A stretch of DNA of 64,000 bases, taken from assembly GCF_042646165.1 (NCBI RefSeq), contig NZ_JBHRTC010000010.1; one strand, written 5' to 3'. Under the pieces are notes generated by a model, which searched no databases, was not told the DNA's origin, and worked only from the letters and a program-made list of their open reading frames with translations. Position 1 is the stretch's first letter. Every line of letters starts with the position of its first letter. The position numbers and the translations under genes are program-made. The DNA is from Microbaculum marinum. GTDB taxonomy: Bacteria; Pseudomonadota; Alphaproteobacteria; Rhizobiales; Tepidamorphaceae. Positions 33,446 through 42,016 of this stretch are shown here, piece after piece.

Positions 33446-34456
33446 ATGAAAGTTTTGAACTCGACCATCGTCGCCGCGGCGGCATCGGTCGTCATGACCG
33501 TAGGGATTTCGGCGCCTGCCTCGGCCACCGAGTGCGGTACGGACGACGAGATCACCATTGCGGAAATGACCTGGCTCTCCGCCAGCACGCTGGCCCGCGT
33601 GACGGAGAAGATCCTCGCCGACGGCTACGGCTGCAACGCCTCCGTGGTGCCCGGCGACACCGTGCCGACGGCCACCTCGATGCTGACCAAGAGCGAGCCG
33701 GACATCGCGCCCGAGATGTGGGTCTCCACCGCCCAGTCGATCTGGGACCAGATGATGGAGAAGGGCAACGTCTACAAGGCCGGCGACATCTTCTCCAAGG
33801 GCGGCGAAGAGGGCTGGTGGATTCCGGACTACGTCGCCGAGGAGCATCCGGAGATCAAGTCGATCACCGATCTCAAGGACAACGCCAAGGTCTTTGCCGA
33901 CATGTCCAACCCGGACATGGGCCGGCTCTACGGCTGCCCGCCCGGCTGGGGCTGCGAGATCATCACCAACAACCTGTTCGACGCTCTCGACCTCGGCGAG
34001 ACGTTCGAACTGTTCTCCCCGGGTTCCGGCGAGAACCTGAAGGCCTCCATCGCCCGTCAGGTGGCCCGCAAGAAGCCGATCGTCGGCTACTACTGGGGTC
34101 CGACCGCGGTGATCGGCAAGTACAACCTCGTCCGGCTCGACATGCCCGAATATGACGCCGCGAAATTCAAGTGCCTGACCGACAAGGACTGCGAGGATCC
34201 GCAGGTCACCGGCTGGGCCGTCGGCGAGGTCGCCGTGGCCGCCGTCAGCGATCTCAAGGAGAAGGCGCCGAACGTCGCCGAGTTCCTGTCCAAGATGCAG
34301 GTGCCGAACGACGAGATCAGCGCCGTCCTGGCCTGGGGCGACGAGAACAGCGCCAGCCCCGAGGAGGTCGCCGAATACTTCCTCAAGAACAACGAGGATG
34401 TCTGGACCGCGTGGGTGCCGGACGACGTGGCCGAAAAAGTGAAGGCGTCGCTCTGA
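33446..34456 (+). CDS. Glycine betaine/proline-type ABC transporter substrate-binding protein
   Basis: 336 residues. Signal peptide with cleavage near PASAT (~28), then the OpuAC/ProX fold. Aromatic residues that usually form the quaternary-amine box are plentiful (EMTWLSAS, PEMWVST, GWWIPDY, GYYWGPT). Cys pairs (TECGTDD, GYGCNAS, GCPPGWGCE, KCLTDKDCE) suggest disulfides. GGAG lies eight bases before the ATG. Because catabolic genes share its regulator, uptake is likely for nutrition rather than osmoprotection. Confidence 0.9.
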   Translation: MKVLNSTIVAAAASVVMTVGISAPASATECGTDDEITIAEMTWLSASTLARVTEKILADGYGCNASVVPGDTVPTATSMLTKSEPDIAPEMWVSTAQSIWDQMMEKGNVYKAGDIFSKGGEEGWWIPDYVAEEHPEIKSITDLKDNAKVFADMSNPDMGRLYGCPPGWGCEIITNNLFDALDLGETFELFSPGSGENLKASIARQVARKKPIVGYYWGPTAVIGKYNLVRLDMPEYDAAKFKCLTDKDCEDPQVTGWAVGEVAVAAVSDLKEKAPNVAEFLSKMQVPNDEISAVLAWGDENSASPEEVAEYFLKNNEDVWTAWVPDDVAEKVKASL

Positions 34457-34486
34457 CGACCCCGACGTCGGATCCTCTGATCTGAC

Positions 34487-34524
34487 CCGGAAGGGACGGG
34501 CGCGGCAAGCGTCCGTCCCTCCGG
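34487..34524 (+). terminator. Intercistronic hairpin after the betaine-binding protein gene
   Basis: Long stem with arms CCGGAAGGGACGGGCGC and GCGTCCGTCCCTCCGG (one bulge, one G-U pair), loop GGCAA. It lies 31 bp after the stop, before the permease gene. No T-run; likely partial terminator or 3' stabiliser. Confidence 0.65.
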
Positions 34525-34598
34525 CAATCGGGAACGGTCCGGCCATTCGAATCGATCCCGTGACGACGGGCCCCTGACGCGAATTCGGATGGCGAGCG

Positions 34599-35471
34599 AT
34601 GGCTGACACCTTTCCCGAACTGATCGACACCCGCGCCCTGCGGATCGCGCTTGACGACGGCTTCACCTGGATCGTCGCCCACTACGGGGAAGCGCTGGAG
34701 ATCGCCTTCCTGCCGGTGCTGCGGGCGCTGCTGGCGACGGAAGACTTCCTGCAGTGGCTGCCGTGGTATGTCGTGCTGATCGCGCTCAGCGTCTTGACCT
34801 ATCTCGCCTCGCAAAGCTGGAAGGCGGCGCTCGGCACCGCCGTCATGCTGTTCATCATCGGTCTGCTCGGGATCTGGGAACCGGCCATGGCGACGATCGC
34901 GCTGATGATCATCGCCACCCTGCTCGCCGTCCTGATCGGGATCCCGATCGGCGTCGCGATGTCGCGGTCCGACACCATGCAGTCAATGACGCTTCCGGTG
35001 CTCGACATCATGCAGACGATGCCGATCTTCGTGTACCTGATCCCCTTCGTCATGCTGTTCGGCCCGGGCAAGATCCCGGCGCTGCTGGCGACCATCGTGT
35101 TCGCCATCCCGCCGGTCATCCGCCTCACCAATCTCGGCATCCGCCACGTCGACGCGGAGGTGATCGAGGCCGTGACCGCCTTCGGCGCGACGCCGCGCCA
35201 GCGGCTGTTCACCGCGCAGATACCGCTTGCGATGCCCACCATCATGGCCGGCATCAACCAGACCACCATGATGGCCCTGTCGATGGTCGTCATCGCCTCG
35301 ATGATCGGCGCCGGCGGGCTCGGCTACCAGGTGCTGCAGGGAATCCAGCGCCTCGAGGTCAGCCGCGGCCTGTTCGCCGGCCTCGGCATCGTCTTCCTGG
35401 CCATCATCTTCGACCGCATCGCACAGTCCTACGGACGGCGCATGCAGCAGCACCTCAACATCGGGTCCTGA
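34599..35471 (+). CDS. Glycine betaine/proline-type ABC transporter permease
   Basis: 290 residues, ProW/OpuAB family, with about six membrane segments and the EAA-type coupling loop EVIEAVTAFGATPRQRLFTAQIPLAMPTIMAGINQT. Typical core strings IGIPIGVAMSRSD and DIMQTMPIFVYLIPFVMLFG. Forms the membrane channel with the ATPase encoded next. Confidence 0.92.
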   Translation: MADTFPELIDTRALRIALDDGFTWIVAHYGEALEIAFLPVLRALLATEDFLQWLPWYVVLIALSVLTYLASQSWKAALGTAVMLFIIGLLGIWEPAMATIALMIIATLLAVLIGIPIGVAMSRSDTMQSMTLPVLDIMQTMPIFVYLIPFVMLFGPGKIPALLATIVFAIPPVIRLTNLGIRHVDAEVIEAVTAFGATPRQRLFTAQIPLAMPTIMAGINQTTMMALSMVVIASMIGAGGLGYQVLQGIQRLEVSRGLFAGLGIVFLAIIFDRIAQSYGRRMQQHLNIGS

Positions 35472-35475
35472 AGCG

Positions 35476-36702
35476 ATGGAGACCGGCACGGCCGATATCG
35501 GCAAGACCAGCACCGGCAGGACCAGCACCGGGGACATCAAGATCGCGGTGCGCAACATCTACAAGGTGTTCGGGTCGGATCCCCAGTCCGTCATGGACGT
35601 GGTCCGGGCGGGGATCAGCAAGAGCGACCTGCTCGACCAGACCGGCCACGTCATCGGCATCCGCGACGTCTCGCTCGACATCAAGGCCGGCGAGACCTTC
35701 GTCGTCATGGGCCTGTCGGGGTCCGGGAAGTCGACGCTGATCCGCCACTTCAACCGGCTGATCGAGCCGACCTCCGGCCAGATCCTGGTCGACGGCGCCG
35801 ACGTGCTGGCGCTGAGCGCGGCGGAGCTGCGCGACTTCCGCCGCCACAAGGTGTCGATGGTGTTCCAGCGCTTCGCGCTTTTACCGCACAAGACGGTGCT
35901 GGAGAACGTCGCCTACGGCCTCGTCATCGGCGGCATGCGCAAGACCGAGGCGCGGCAGAAGGCGATGCAGCAGATCGAGCTGGTCGGGCTCGACGGTTTC
36001 GAGCACCAGTATCCCAAGCAGCTCTCCGGCGGGATGCAGCAGCGTGTCGGCCTTGCCCGCGCGCTGGCCACCGAATCAGAGGTCATGCTGATGGACGAGG
36101 CGTTCAGCGCGCTCGATCCGCTGATCCGCAACGACATGCAGGACCAGCTCAAGAACCTGCAGTCGCGCCTGCACAAGACCATCGTCTTCATCACCCACGA
36201 CCTCGACGAGGCGCTGCGCATCGGCGACACGATCGCGATCCTCAAGGACGGCGAGCTGCGCCAGGTGGGACCCGGGCCCGAAATCCTGCTCAACCCCGCC
36301 GACGACTACGTCGACCGCTTCGTCCGCGACGTCAACCGCGCCCGGGTGGTGACGGTCGGCTCGATCGCCGAGCCGGCCGCAGCCCTTGCCGCACGCGAGG
36401 CGACGGCCGCGCGCTGCGGCGAACTGCTCGAGACGAACGCCGCCGTCGTTCTGACCGAGGAGGGCAAGCCGCGCCATCTGCTGACGCGCGAGACGGCGGC
36501 GAACGGGCTCGAGGAGATCCTGCGCGACATCTCCGCGCTTCCCGAAGCCGCCGCAATCGACCGGCACGCGACCCTGGAGGAGAGCTTCCCGCTGCTCACC
36601 GGCCCGGCCGACCGGGTGGTGGTCACCAACGCGCAGTCCGAGCCTGTCGGAGCGGTCGCCCGGAAGGCGGTCCTGGAAGCGATGGTGCGGCACGACCGCT
36701 GA
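35476..36702 (+). CDS. Glycine betaine/proline-type ABC transporter ATP-binding protein
   Basis: 408 residues, ProV/OpuAA family. Walker A GLSGSGKST, signature LSGGMQQRVG, Walker B VMLMDEAFSALDP, switch His in FITHDLDEA. The sequence between 280 and 408 is the regulatory tail where ProV carries CBS-type repeats; here it is recognisable but degenerate. Starts four bases after the permease stop. Confidence 0.92.
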   Translation: METGTADIGKTSTGRTSTGDIKIAVRNIYKVFGSDPQSVMDVVRAGISKSDLLDQTGHVIGIRDVSLDIKAGETFVVMGLSGSGKSTLIRHFNRLIEPTSGQILVDGADVLALSAAELRDFRRHKVSMVFQRFALLPHKTVLENVAYGLVIGGMRKTEARQKAMQQIELVGLDGFEHQYPKQLSGGMQQRVGLARALATESEVMLMDEAFSALDPLIRNDMQDQLKNLQSRLHKTIVFITHDLDEALRIGDTIAILKDGELRQVGPGPEILLNPADDYVDRFVRDVNRARVVTVGSIAEPAAALAAREATAARCGELLETNAAVVLTEEGKPRHLLTRETAANGLEEILRDISALPEAAAIDRHATLEESFPLLTGPADRVVVTNAQSEPVGAVARKAVLEAMVRHDR

Positions 36703-36753
36703 CGGTCCGGCAAGAGACCGAGGCTGCCCGACAACGGACGCAAACGGTGCCGA

Positions 36754-37680
36754 TCAGGCGGCGCACCAGTCGCGGACCAGCCGGTTGAAGCCGGCCGGCT
36801 GCTCGCGGAAGGTATAGTGTCCCGCATTGTTGAAGACGTGCATCTCGGTGTCTTCCGTGCGCGCCGCCAGTCGCTGGTAGAGCGGCAGTCCGACCTCCGC
36901 CAGCGGCGCCGACGGGTCGTTGCGGCCCCAGACGACGAGCGTGCGCACCGGCATGCCGCTGTCGTCGATCCTTCCAAGAACCTCGGCCCGCGCCCGCTCG
37001 ATGCTGGGCTGGAACACTGCCTTGCTCACCCCGCCGCGCATCCGCTTCAGGGCCTCCTGCTGGCCCGGCAGGCGGGCGATCTCCAGGTACCGGTCCAGGT
37101 AGGCCTCGGTGACGTGCGCGGTCGAGTGGGAGTTCAGTTCGGCCTCGACCATCAGGTCCTCGCGGGAATTGACGCCGTTCGGCGTCCTGCGGTCGACCTC
37201 GGCGTAGAAATGCATCGAATGCAGGCGCGGATCCGCAGGGTCGGGCGCGAGCGTGGCGCTGTCGATGATCACCGCGCTCCGCCCGCAGCCGGGCCGCTGA
37301 AGCAGCGCCGACGCCACCACCAGGCCGCCGCGCGAATGTCCTACCAGATGGGCGTTTGCGGGCACGCCCGCTGCCTTCAGCCAGCCCAGGAAGTGCCGCA
37401 GCACCGCGTCGTAGGTGTAGTCCTCGTCGCGGCTGGGAATGCCCGTGTGACCCTGGCCGAACTTGTCGAGCGCGAAGACGTGAAAGTCGCGGGAGAGCTT
37501 GGCGAGGTTCAGGCTCCATGTGTCCAGCGCGTCGGCGAAGCCGATGTCGCCGCCATGGACGAGGACGAGCGGATCGCCGCTGCCGTCCTCGTAGTAGCGC
37601 GTCGGGACCCCGTCCACATCGACCCACCGAAGCTTGTCCGGATCGATCCTGTCGATGATCGCTGCGCCATTCGTCGCCAT
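36754..37680 (-). CDS. Alpha/beta hydrolase
   Basis: 308 residues. Nucleophile Ser116 in GHSRGG, oxyanion region LVHGGD (40-45), acidic residue in WGRNDPSAP and catalytic His in NNAGHYTF, the order of MhpC/BphD-type enzymes. Could cleave esters, lactones or C-C bonds of ring-fission products. GGAG precedes the ATG by about eight bases. Divergent from the cysteine hydrolase gene; a 12-bp motif shared with three other promoters lies in between. Confidence 0.87.
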   Translation of the reverse strand: MATNGAAIIDRIDPDKLRWVDVDGVPTRYYEDGSGDPLVLVHGGDIGFADALDTWSLNLAKLSRDFHVFALDKFGQGHTGIPSRDEDYTYDAVLRHFLGWLKAAGVPANAHLVGHSRGGLVVASALLQRPGCGRSAVIIDSATLAPDPADPRLHSMHFYAEVDRRTPNGVNSREDLMVEAELNSHSTAHVTEAYLDRYLEIARLPGQQEALKRMRGGVSKAVFQPSIERARAEVLGRIDDSGMPVRTLVVWGRNDPSAPLAEVGLPLYQRLAARTEDTEMHVFNNAGHYTFREQPAGFNRLVRDWCAA

Positions 37681-37778
37681 CGTTCTTTCTCCGGCCCGCG
37701 GGTGGTGGCATGAAAAGGCACAAAGTCACAATCGTCAACAAAATCTCCAGATCAGATAAGAATTTTGTACGGCAGCCG

Positions 37779-37790
37779 AATTTGGTACAA
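37779..37790 (-). promoter_or_regulatory. Shared 12-bp motif, copy 1 (TTGTACCAAATT on the minus strand)
   Basis: Lies in the 267-bp AT-richer gap between the alpha/beta hydrolase and the cysteine hydrolase. It matches TTGTCCCAAATT at 53580 in 11 of 12 positions. A related GTACAAAATT is found 17 bp away on the same strand. Candidate operator for the XRE regulator encoded at 52555. Confidence 0.55.
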
Positions 37791-37947
37791 TCGGACGCGC
37801 AGGACGGTGCGGATCTCTCCGGACCGGCTTGCAATGGCGCGGCCGGACCGGGTCTGCGAACGGCGCTCGTTCAAAAACTTGTAATCGTGCCGAAAATAGA
37901 AATGATGGGGCGCCAGGCGGCGCAGCCGAGCAGCGGGAGAAAACGAC

Positions 37948-38679
37948 ATGGGTCGAATTTGGGATCGGTTCCTGACCGAAAGGGACCAGCAGGTGCTCAC
38001 CGCTGCGGGCTACGGCACCCGGGCCGGCTTCGGCAAGCGGCCGGCCCTGCTGATCGTCGACGTCAGCTACGGATTCACCGGCGACCGGCCGGAGCCGATC
38101 CTCGACTCGATCAAGCGCTGGAACAATTCCTGCGGCGAAGAGAGCTGGGCGGCCGTCGAGGTGATCGGCAGGCTGGCCGACTCGTTCCGCGCCAGGCGCC
38201 TTCCGGTGATCTATTCGACCGGCGTGGCGCGCGACGACAACTGGGATGCCGGCAGCTGGGGCTGGAAGAACAACCGCGTCGACGAGACCGTTCCTCCGGC
38301 CAAGGGGGCGCGGGGAACCAACGAGATCGTCGACGAGATCGCGCCGCAGCCGCAGGATATCGTCGTCTACAAGCAGAAGCCCAGCGCCTTCTTCGGCACC
38401 AACCTGACGAGCTACCTCAACCTGCTCGACTGCGACAGCCTGATCGTGACCGGCTGCACCACCAGCGGCTGCGTCCGCGCCACCGTCATCGACGCCTTCA
38501 GCCTGAACGTGAGATGCACCGTCGTCGAGGACGGCTGCTTCGACCGCTGCCAGTCGAGCCACGCGGTGACCCTGTTCGACCTGCACTGCAAGTATGCGGA
38601 CGTGCTGACGGGTGCGGAGATCGAGCCGTATATCGAGGGACTTCCGGACGACCTGTTCGAGAACCTGCCCGGCCGATGA
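37948..38679 (+). CDS. Cysteine hydrolase, isochorismatase/N-carbamoylsarcosine amidase family
   Basis: 243 residues. Catalytic triad D38 (LIVDVS), K144 (YKQKPSAF) and C175 (TTSGCVRAT). The N-terminal extension and DETVPPAKGARGTNEIVDEI resemble N-carbamoylsarcosine amidohydrolases, which split carbamoyl groups to acid, CO2 and ammonia, rather than isochorismatase. First gene of a rightward set leading to the TRAP transporter. Confidence 0.87.
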   Translation: MGRIWDRFLTERDQQVLTAAGYGTRAGFGKRPALLIVDVSYGFTGDRPEPILDSIKRWNNSCGEESWAAVEVIGRLADSFRARRLPVIYSTGVARDDNWDAGSWGWKNNRVDETVPPAKGARGTNEIVDEIAPQPQDIVVYKQKPSAFFGTNLTSYLNLLDCDSLIVTGCTTSGCVRATVIDAFSLNVRCTVVEDGCFDRCQSSHAVTLFDLHCKYADVLTGAEIEPYIEGLPDDLFENLPGR

Positions 38680-38724
38680 CCGGCGCGAAGCGTGCCATGC
38701 CGGTGGCCGGGCCGGAATAGCCCG

Positions 38725-40377
38725 ATGTCCGGGCGCAGGGCCTACGACTACATCATCGTCGGCGCCGGATCGGCCGGGTGCGTGCTGGCAGACCGCCTCT
38801 CGGCCGACGGCGACGCCTCGGTGCTGCTCGTCGAGGCCGGCGGCTGGGACCGGGACCCGTGGATCAGGATCCCGATCGGATGGGGCCGGATCATGCAGCG
38901 CCGGCTGCACGACTGGGGCTACGATGCCGAACCGGATCCCGGCGTCGGCGGGCGCACGATGGAGTGCATGCGCGGGCGAGTCGTCGGCGGTTCCTCGTCG
39001 ATCAACGCGATGGCCTATGTCCGCGGCAATCGCGGCGACTACGAAAGGTGGGCGGGATACGGCCTGCCGGCACTGGCCTATGACAGCGTGCTGCCGGTGT
39101 TCAAGCGCCAGGAGCACTGGCAGGACGGCGAGAGCGCCTATCGCGGCGGCGGCGGTGGGCTGTTCACGACGCGAGCGAGTTACGGCGACCCGCTGGTTGC
39201 CGCCTGCCTCGAGGCCGCCGAGCGGGCCGGACATCCCTATACGGACGACTACAACGCCGAGCAGCAGGAAGGCTTCGCGGTCCTGCAGTCGACGATCGGC
39301 CGCGGCCGCCGCTGCAGCGCCGCGGACGCCTTCCTGCGGCCCGCGCTGCGGCGGCAGAACCTGCATGTCCTGACGGGGGCGCTGGCGACCGGCATCGGCT
39401 TTCAGGGGGACCGCGCGGTCTCCGTCTCGGTGGTGCGATCGGACCTGCTGGAGACGATCCGCGCCGAGCGCGAGATCGTGCTGTGCGCGGGCGCCATCAA
39501 TTCGCCGCAGCTGCTGATGCTGTCGGGCATCGGCGACCCCGCCGAACTGCACCGCCTCGGGATCGAGACGCGGGTGGCGCTGCCCGGCGTCGGCGCGAAC
39601 CTGCAGGACCATGCGACCGTCGCGGTGGAGTTCGCGCGCGCAGCACCGGGCCCGTTCGTCCAACACATGCGCGCCGATCGCATCGCGGCCAGCCTGGCGC
39701 AGGCCTATCTGACGGGCAGCGGCTTCGCCACCGACCTGCCGAGCGGCTGGACCGCGTTCCTGCGCACCGCCTCCGCCGGCCCGCTGCCGAACCTGCAGCT
39801 GATCTTCCGCGCCGTGCCGCTGGCGGCCGCGCCGTGGTTTCCAGGCGTACGCAAGCCGTTTGCCGACGGGTTCGCGATCCGGGCCGTGCTGCTGCGGCCG
39901 GAAAGCCGCGGCAGCATCGCCCTGCGCTCCGCCAATCCGCGCGACAAGGTCGTCATCCGCCAGAACCTGCTCCAGGCCGACAGCGACAGGCGGACCGTCA
40001 AGGAGGGGCTCGGGATCGTGCGGGACCTGGCGAACCAGTCCGCGCTGAAAGCCTATATCGGTCGCGAGATCGCGCCGGGACCGGGCAACTGGAGCGATGC
40101 CGGGCTGAACGATCACGTCGCCCGCTCGGCGGCAACGGCCCACCATCCCGCCGGCACCTGCCGGATCGGCGGCGGCGAAGAGGAGAGCCTCGTGCTCGAC
40201 CCCCGGTTCCGCGTTCGCGGGACACGGTCGCTGCGCGTCGTCGATGCCTCGGCGTTCCCGGATCTGGTTGGCGGAAACATCAATGCGGCGGTTATGATGC
40301 TCGCCGACAGGGCGGCGGACGAAATTCTCGGGACCGTTGCGCAGGCGGGGACTCCGGCAATGAGAAATGTCTCCTAA
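38725..40377 (+). CDS. GMC family FAD-dependent alcohol oxidoreductase
   Basis: 550 residues, choline-dehydrogenase-like. FAD loop GAGSAG (13-18), LVEAGG, GRVVGGSSSINAM, and the C-terminal pair AHHPAGTCRIGG and GGNINAAVMMLADRAAD holding the catalytic His and Asn. Oxidises a primary or secondary alcohol, passing electrons to a quinone or oxygen. The ATG shown matches the family start; a short gap of ~45 bp separates it from the upstream hydrolase. Confidence 0.9.
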   Translation: MSGRRAYDYIIVGAGSAGCVLADRLSADGDASVLLVEAGGWDRDPWIRIPIGWGRIMQRRLHDWGYDAEPDPGVGGRTMECMRGRVVGGSSSINAMAYVRGNRGDYERWAGYGLPALAYDSVLPVFKRQEHWQDGESAYRGGGGGLFTTRASYGDPLVAACLEAAERAGHPYTDDYNAEQQEGFAVLQSTIGRGRRCSAADAFLRPALRRQNLHVLTGALATGIGFQGDRAVSVSVVRSDLLETIRAEREIVLCAGAINSPQLLMLSGIGDPAELHRLGIETRVALPGVGANLQDHATVAVEFARAAPGPFVQHMRADRIAASLAQAYLTGSGFATDLPSGWTAFLRTASAGPLPNLQLIFRAVPLAAAPWFPGVRKPFADGFAIRAVLLRPESRGSIALRSANPRDKVVIRQNLLQADSDRRTVKEGLGIVRDLANQSALKAYIGREIAPGPGNWSDAGLNDHVARSAATAHHPAGTCRIGGGEEESLVLDPRFRVRGTRSLRVVDASAFPDLVGGNINAAVMMLADRAADEILGTVAQAGTPAMRNVS

Positions 40378-40397
40378 AGTGGGATAATTGCCACCAG

Positions 40398-40457
40398 TTT
40401 TCCCAAGTTAAAAATTTGTACAAAAAATTTGACTGACCTCCGGCTGTTGCCTATCGT
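40398..40457 (+). promoter_or_regulatory. Promoter of the TRAP/carboxylase operon with upstream motif copy 2
   Basis: TTTTCCCAAGTT (40398-40409) is a copy of the shared motif, followed by the palindrome TTTGTACAAA (40415-40424), then a -35 TTGACT (40429-40434), 17-bp spacer and -10 TATCGT (40452-40457). The regulatory elements sit just upstream of -35, as expected for an activator. Very AT-rich compared with surroundings. Confidence 0.65.
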
Positions 40458-40523
40458 TCGTCTGATCAGATTTCGAGCTTGGCTGCTTTTCGGGCAGCAA
40501 TGACGAAGAAGGGGAACGCAAAA

Positions 40524-41501
40524 ATGAAGCTCTTCAAATCGATCCTTGTGGCCGCGACGCTGGTGCTTCCGGCACTGCCCGCGGCGGCCAAGGAATACCG
40601 GCTCCTGTCAAGCTGGGACGGCAACTACGCCTACAATCCCTACATCCTCGATCCGTTCGTCGAGCAGCTGAAGGAGGCGACCGACGGGCGCATCTCGATC
40701 TCGGTCAGCGGTCCGGAGACCGTGCCGCCGTTCGAGCAGCTCGAGCCGGTCGGATCGGGTGTGTTCCAGTTCCTCTTCACGCATGGCGCCTATCATGCCG
40801 GCACCACGCCGATCATGCTCGCCGCCGACGCGCTTCATGGCGATCTCGACGCGGTGCGCGAGTCCGGCATTTTCGACGAGCTGGACAAGATCTACCAGAA
40901 GTACAACCTCAAGCTCGTGATGCTGCCGATCACGCCGGAGGGCGCCTACCACATCCTGCTGCGCGAGCCGGTCAACGACAACGGCGACCTGGAAGGCCGC
41001 AAGATCCGCGGCAGCCTGTCCTACAAGGGCGTCGTCGAGATGCTCGGCGCGGTGCTGGTGGTGATGCCGCCGTCGGAGATCTACACCGGCCTGGAGAAGG
41101 GCGTCATTGACGGCGCCGCCTGGCCGATCATCGGCGCGCTCGACTACAAGTGGTACGAGGTCGCTCCCTATCTCCTGCGCCCGGGCTTCGGCGTGAACTA
41201 CGAGCCGATCTTCATGAACCTCGATGCGTGGAACGCGCTGAGCGAGGAAGACCAGAAGGCGGTGATGGACGTCTCCGCGAAGATCGAGGACTCCTGGTAC
41301 AAGGATGCCCCCGAGGTCTGGAAGAAGGAAGAGGACGAGCTCAAGGCCCGCGGCATGAAGGTCACGGAGATGGGCGATAAGCAGAAGGCGGAGCTGGGCA
41401 ACGCCTGGGCCGCCGCGCTCTGGACCATGGCCGAGGAAAAGGATCCGGAAGCCGCCAAGCAGATCCGCGACTTCGCCCGCAGCAAGGGCCTGACCGACTG
41501 A
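40524..41501 (+). CDS. dctP: TRAP transporter substrate-binding protein DctP
   Basis: 325 residues. Signal peptide MKLFKSILVAATLVLPALPAAAK (cleavage ~22), then the DctP fold with EGRKIRGSLSYKGVVEMLGAVLVVMPPSEIYTGLEKGVIDGA, containing the segment that clamps the carboxylate group of the ligand. Delivers an organic acid to the DctQM permease encoded downstream. ATG chosen because GGGGA and a canonical signal peptide follow it. Confidence 0.92.
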   Translation: MKLFKSILVAATLVLPALPAAAKEYRLLSSWDGNYAYNPYILDPFVEQLKEATDGRISISVSGPETVPPFEQLEPVGSGVFQFLFTHGAYHAGTTPIMLAADALHGDLDAVRESGIFDELDKIYQKYNLKLVMLPITPEGAYHILLREPVNDNGDLEGRKIRGSLSYKGVVEMLGAVLVVMPPSEIYTGLEKGVIDGAAWPIIGALDYKWYEVAPYLLRPGFGVNYEPIFMNLDAWNALSEEDQKAVMDVSAKIEDSWYKDAPEVWKKEEDELKARGMKVTEMGDKQKAELGNAWAAALWTMAEEKDPEAAKQIRDFARSKGLTD

Positions 41502-42016
41502 TGTCAGCCGAACGGCGCCTTTCGTGGCCGGCACGCGTGCATGATGGCATCACGCTGGTCGGCTACCTGGGCGCCGTGATCTGCCTGATCGTCATCGTCT
41601 TCTCGTATTCCTACGAGGTGGGGGCCCGGTATCTCTTCTCGGCTCCCACCACCTGGGCCTCCTCCCTTGTCTCCTACATGCTGGTGCTGATGGTGTTCCT
41701 CGCAATGCCGGAGCTGACGCGGGCGCGGAGCCACATCTTCATCACCATCGTCCTGGATTCCATGCCCGAGCGGCGCGCCCTCTGGTTCCAGCGCGTCTCG
41801 TTCCTCGTCGCCGCGTTCGCCTGCCTGCTGGCCGCCTGGTTCTGCTTCGACGCGACCGCCCAGCAATATGTCCGTGGCATCTCGACCGTGAACGAATGGG
41901 GCGTGCCCAAGTGGCTCCTGACCTGGGCCATTCCCTACGGGCTGGCATCGACCAGCATCTACTTTCTCCGGCATGTCGCCACCATGACCTCCTATCAGCC
42001 GTCCGAGGCCATCTAG
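41501..42016 (+). CDS. dctQ: TRAP transporter small permease DctQ
   Basis: 171 residues with four membrane segments (about 15-38, 50-70, 90-113, 135-155), typical for DctQ. One-base overlap with dctP. Works with DctM as a sodium-driven importer. Confidence 0.9.
   Translation: MSAERRLSWPARVHDGITLVGYLGAVICLIVIVFSYSYEVGARYLFSAPTTWASSLVSYMLVLMVFLAMPELTRARSHIFITIVLDSMPERRALWFQRVSFLVAAFACLLAAWFCFDATAQQYVRGISTVNEWGVPKWLLTWAIPYGLASTSIYFLRHVATMTSYQPSEAI

Noticed and set aside
33446..36702. Osmoprotection system proXWV
   Set aside because: Family assignment stands, but the shared LysR-type site with a catabolic operon makes nutrient uptake more likely, so the osmotic gene symbols were not used.
36703..36753. 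Bidirectional terminator between the convergent ATPase and hydrolase genes
   Set aside because: Only a five-base stem (CGGTC/GACCG) without T-run was seen, too weak to call.
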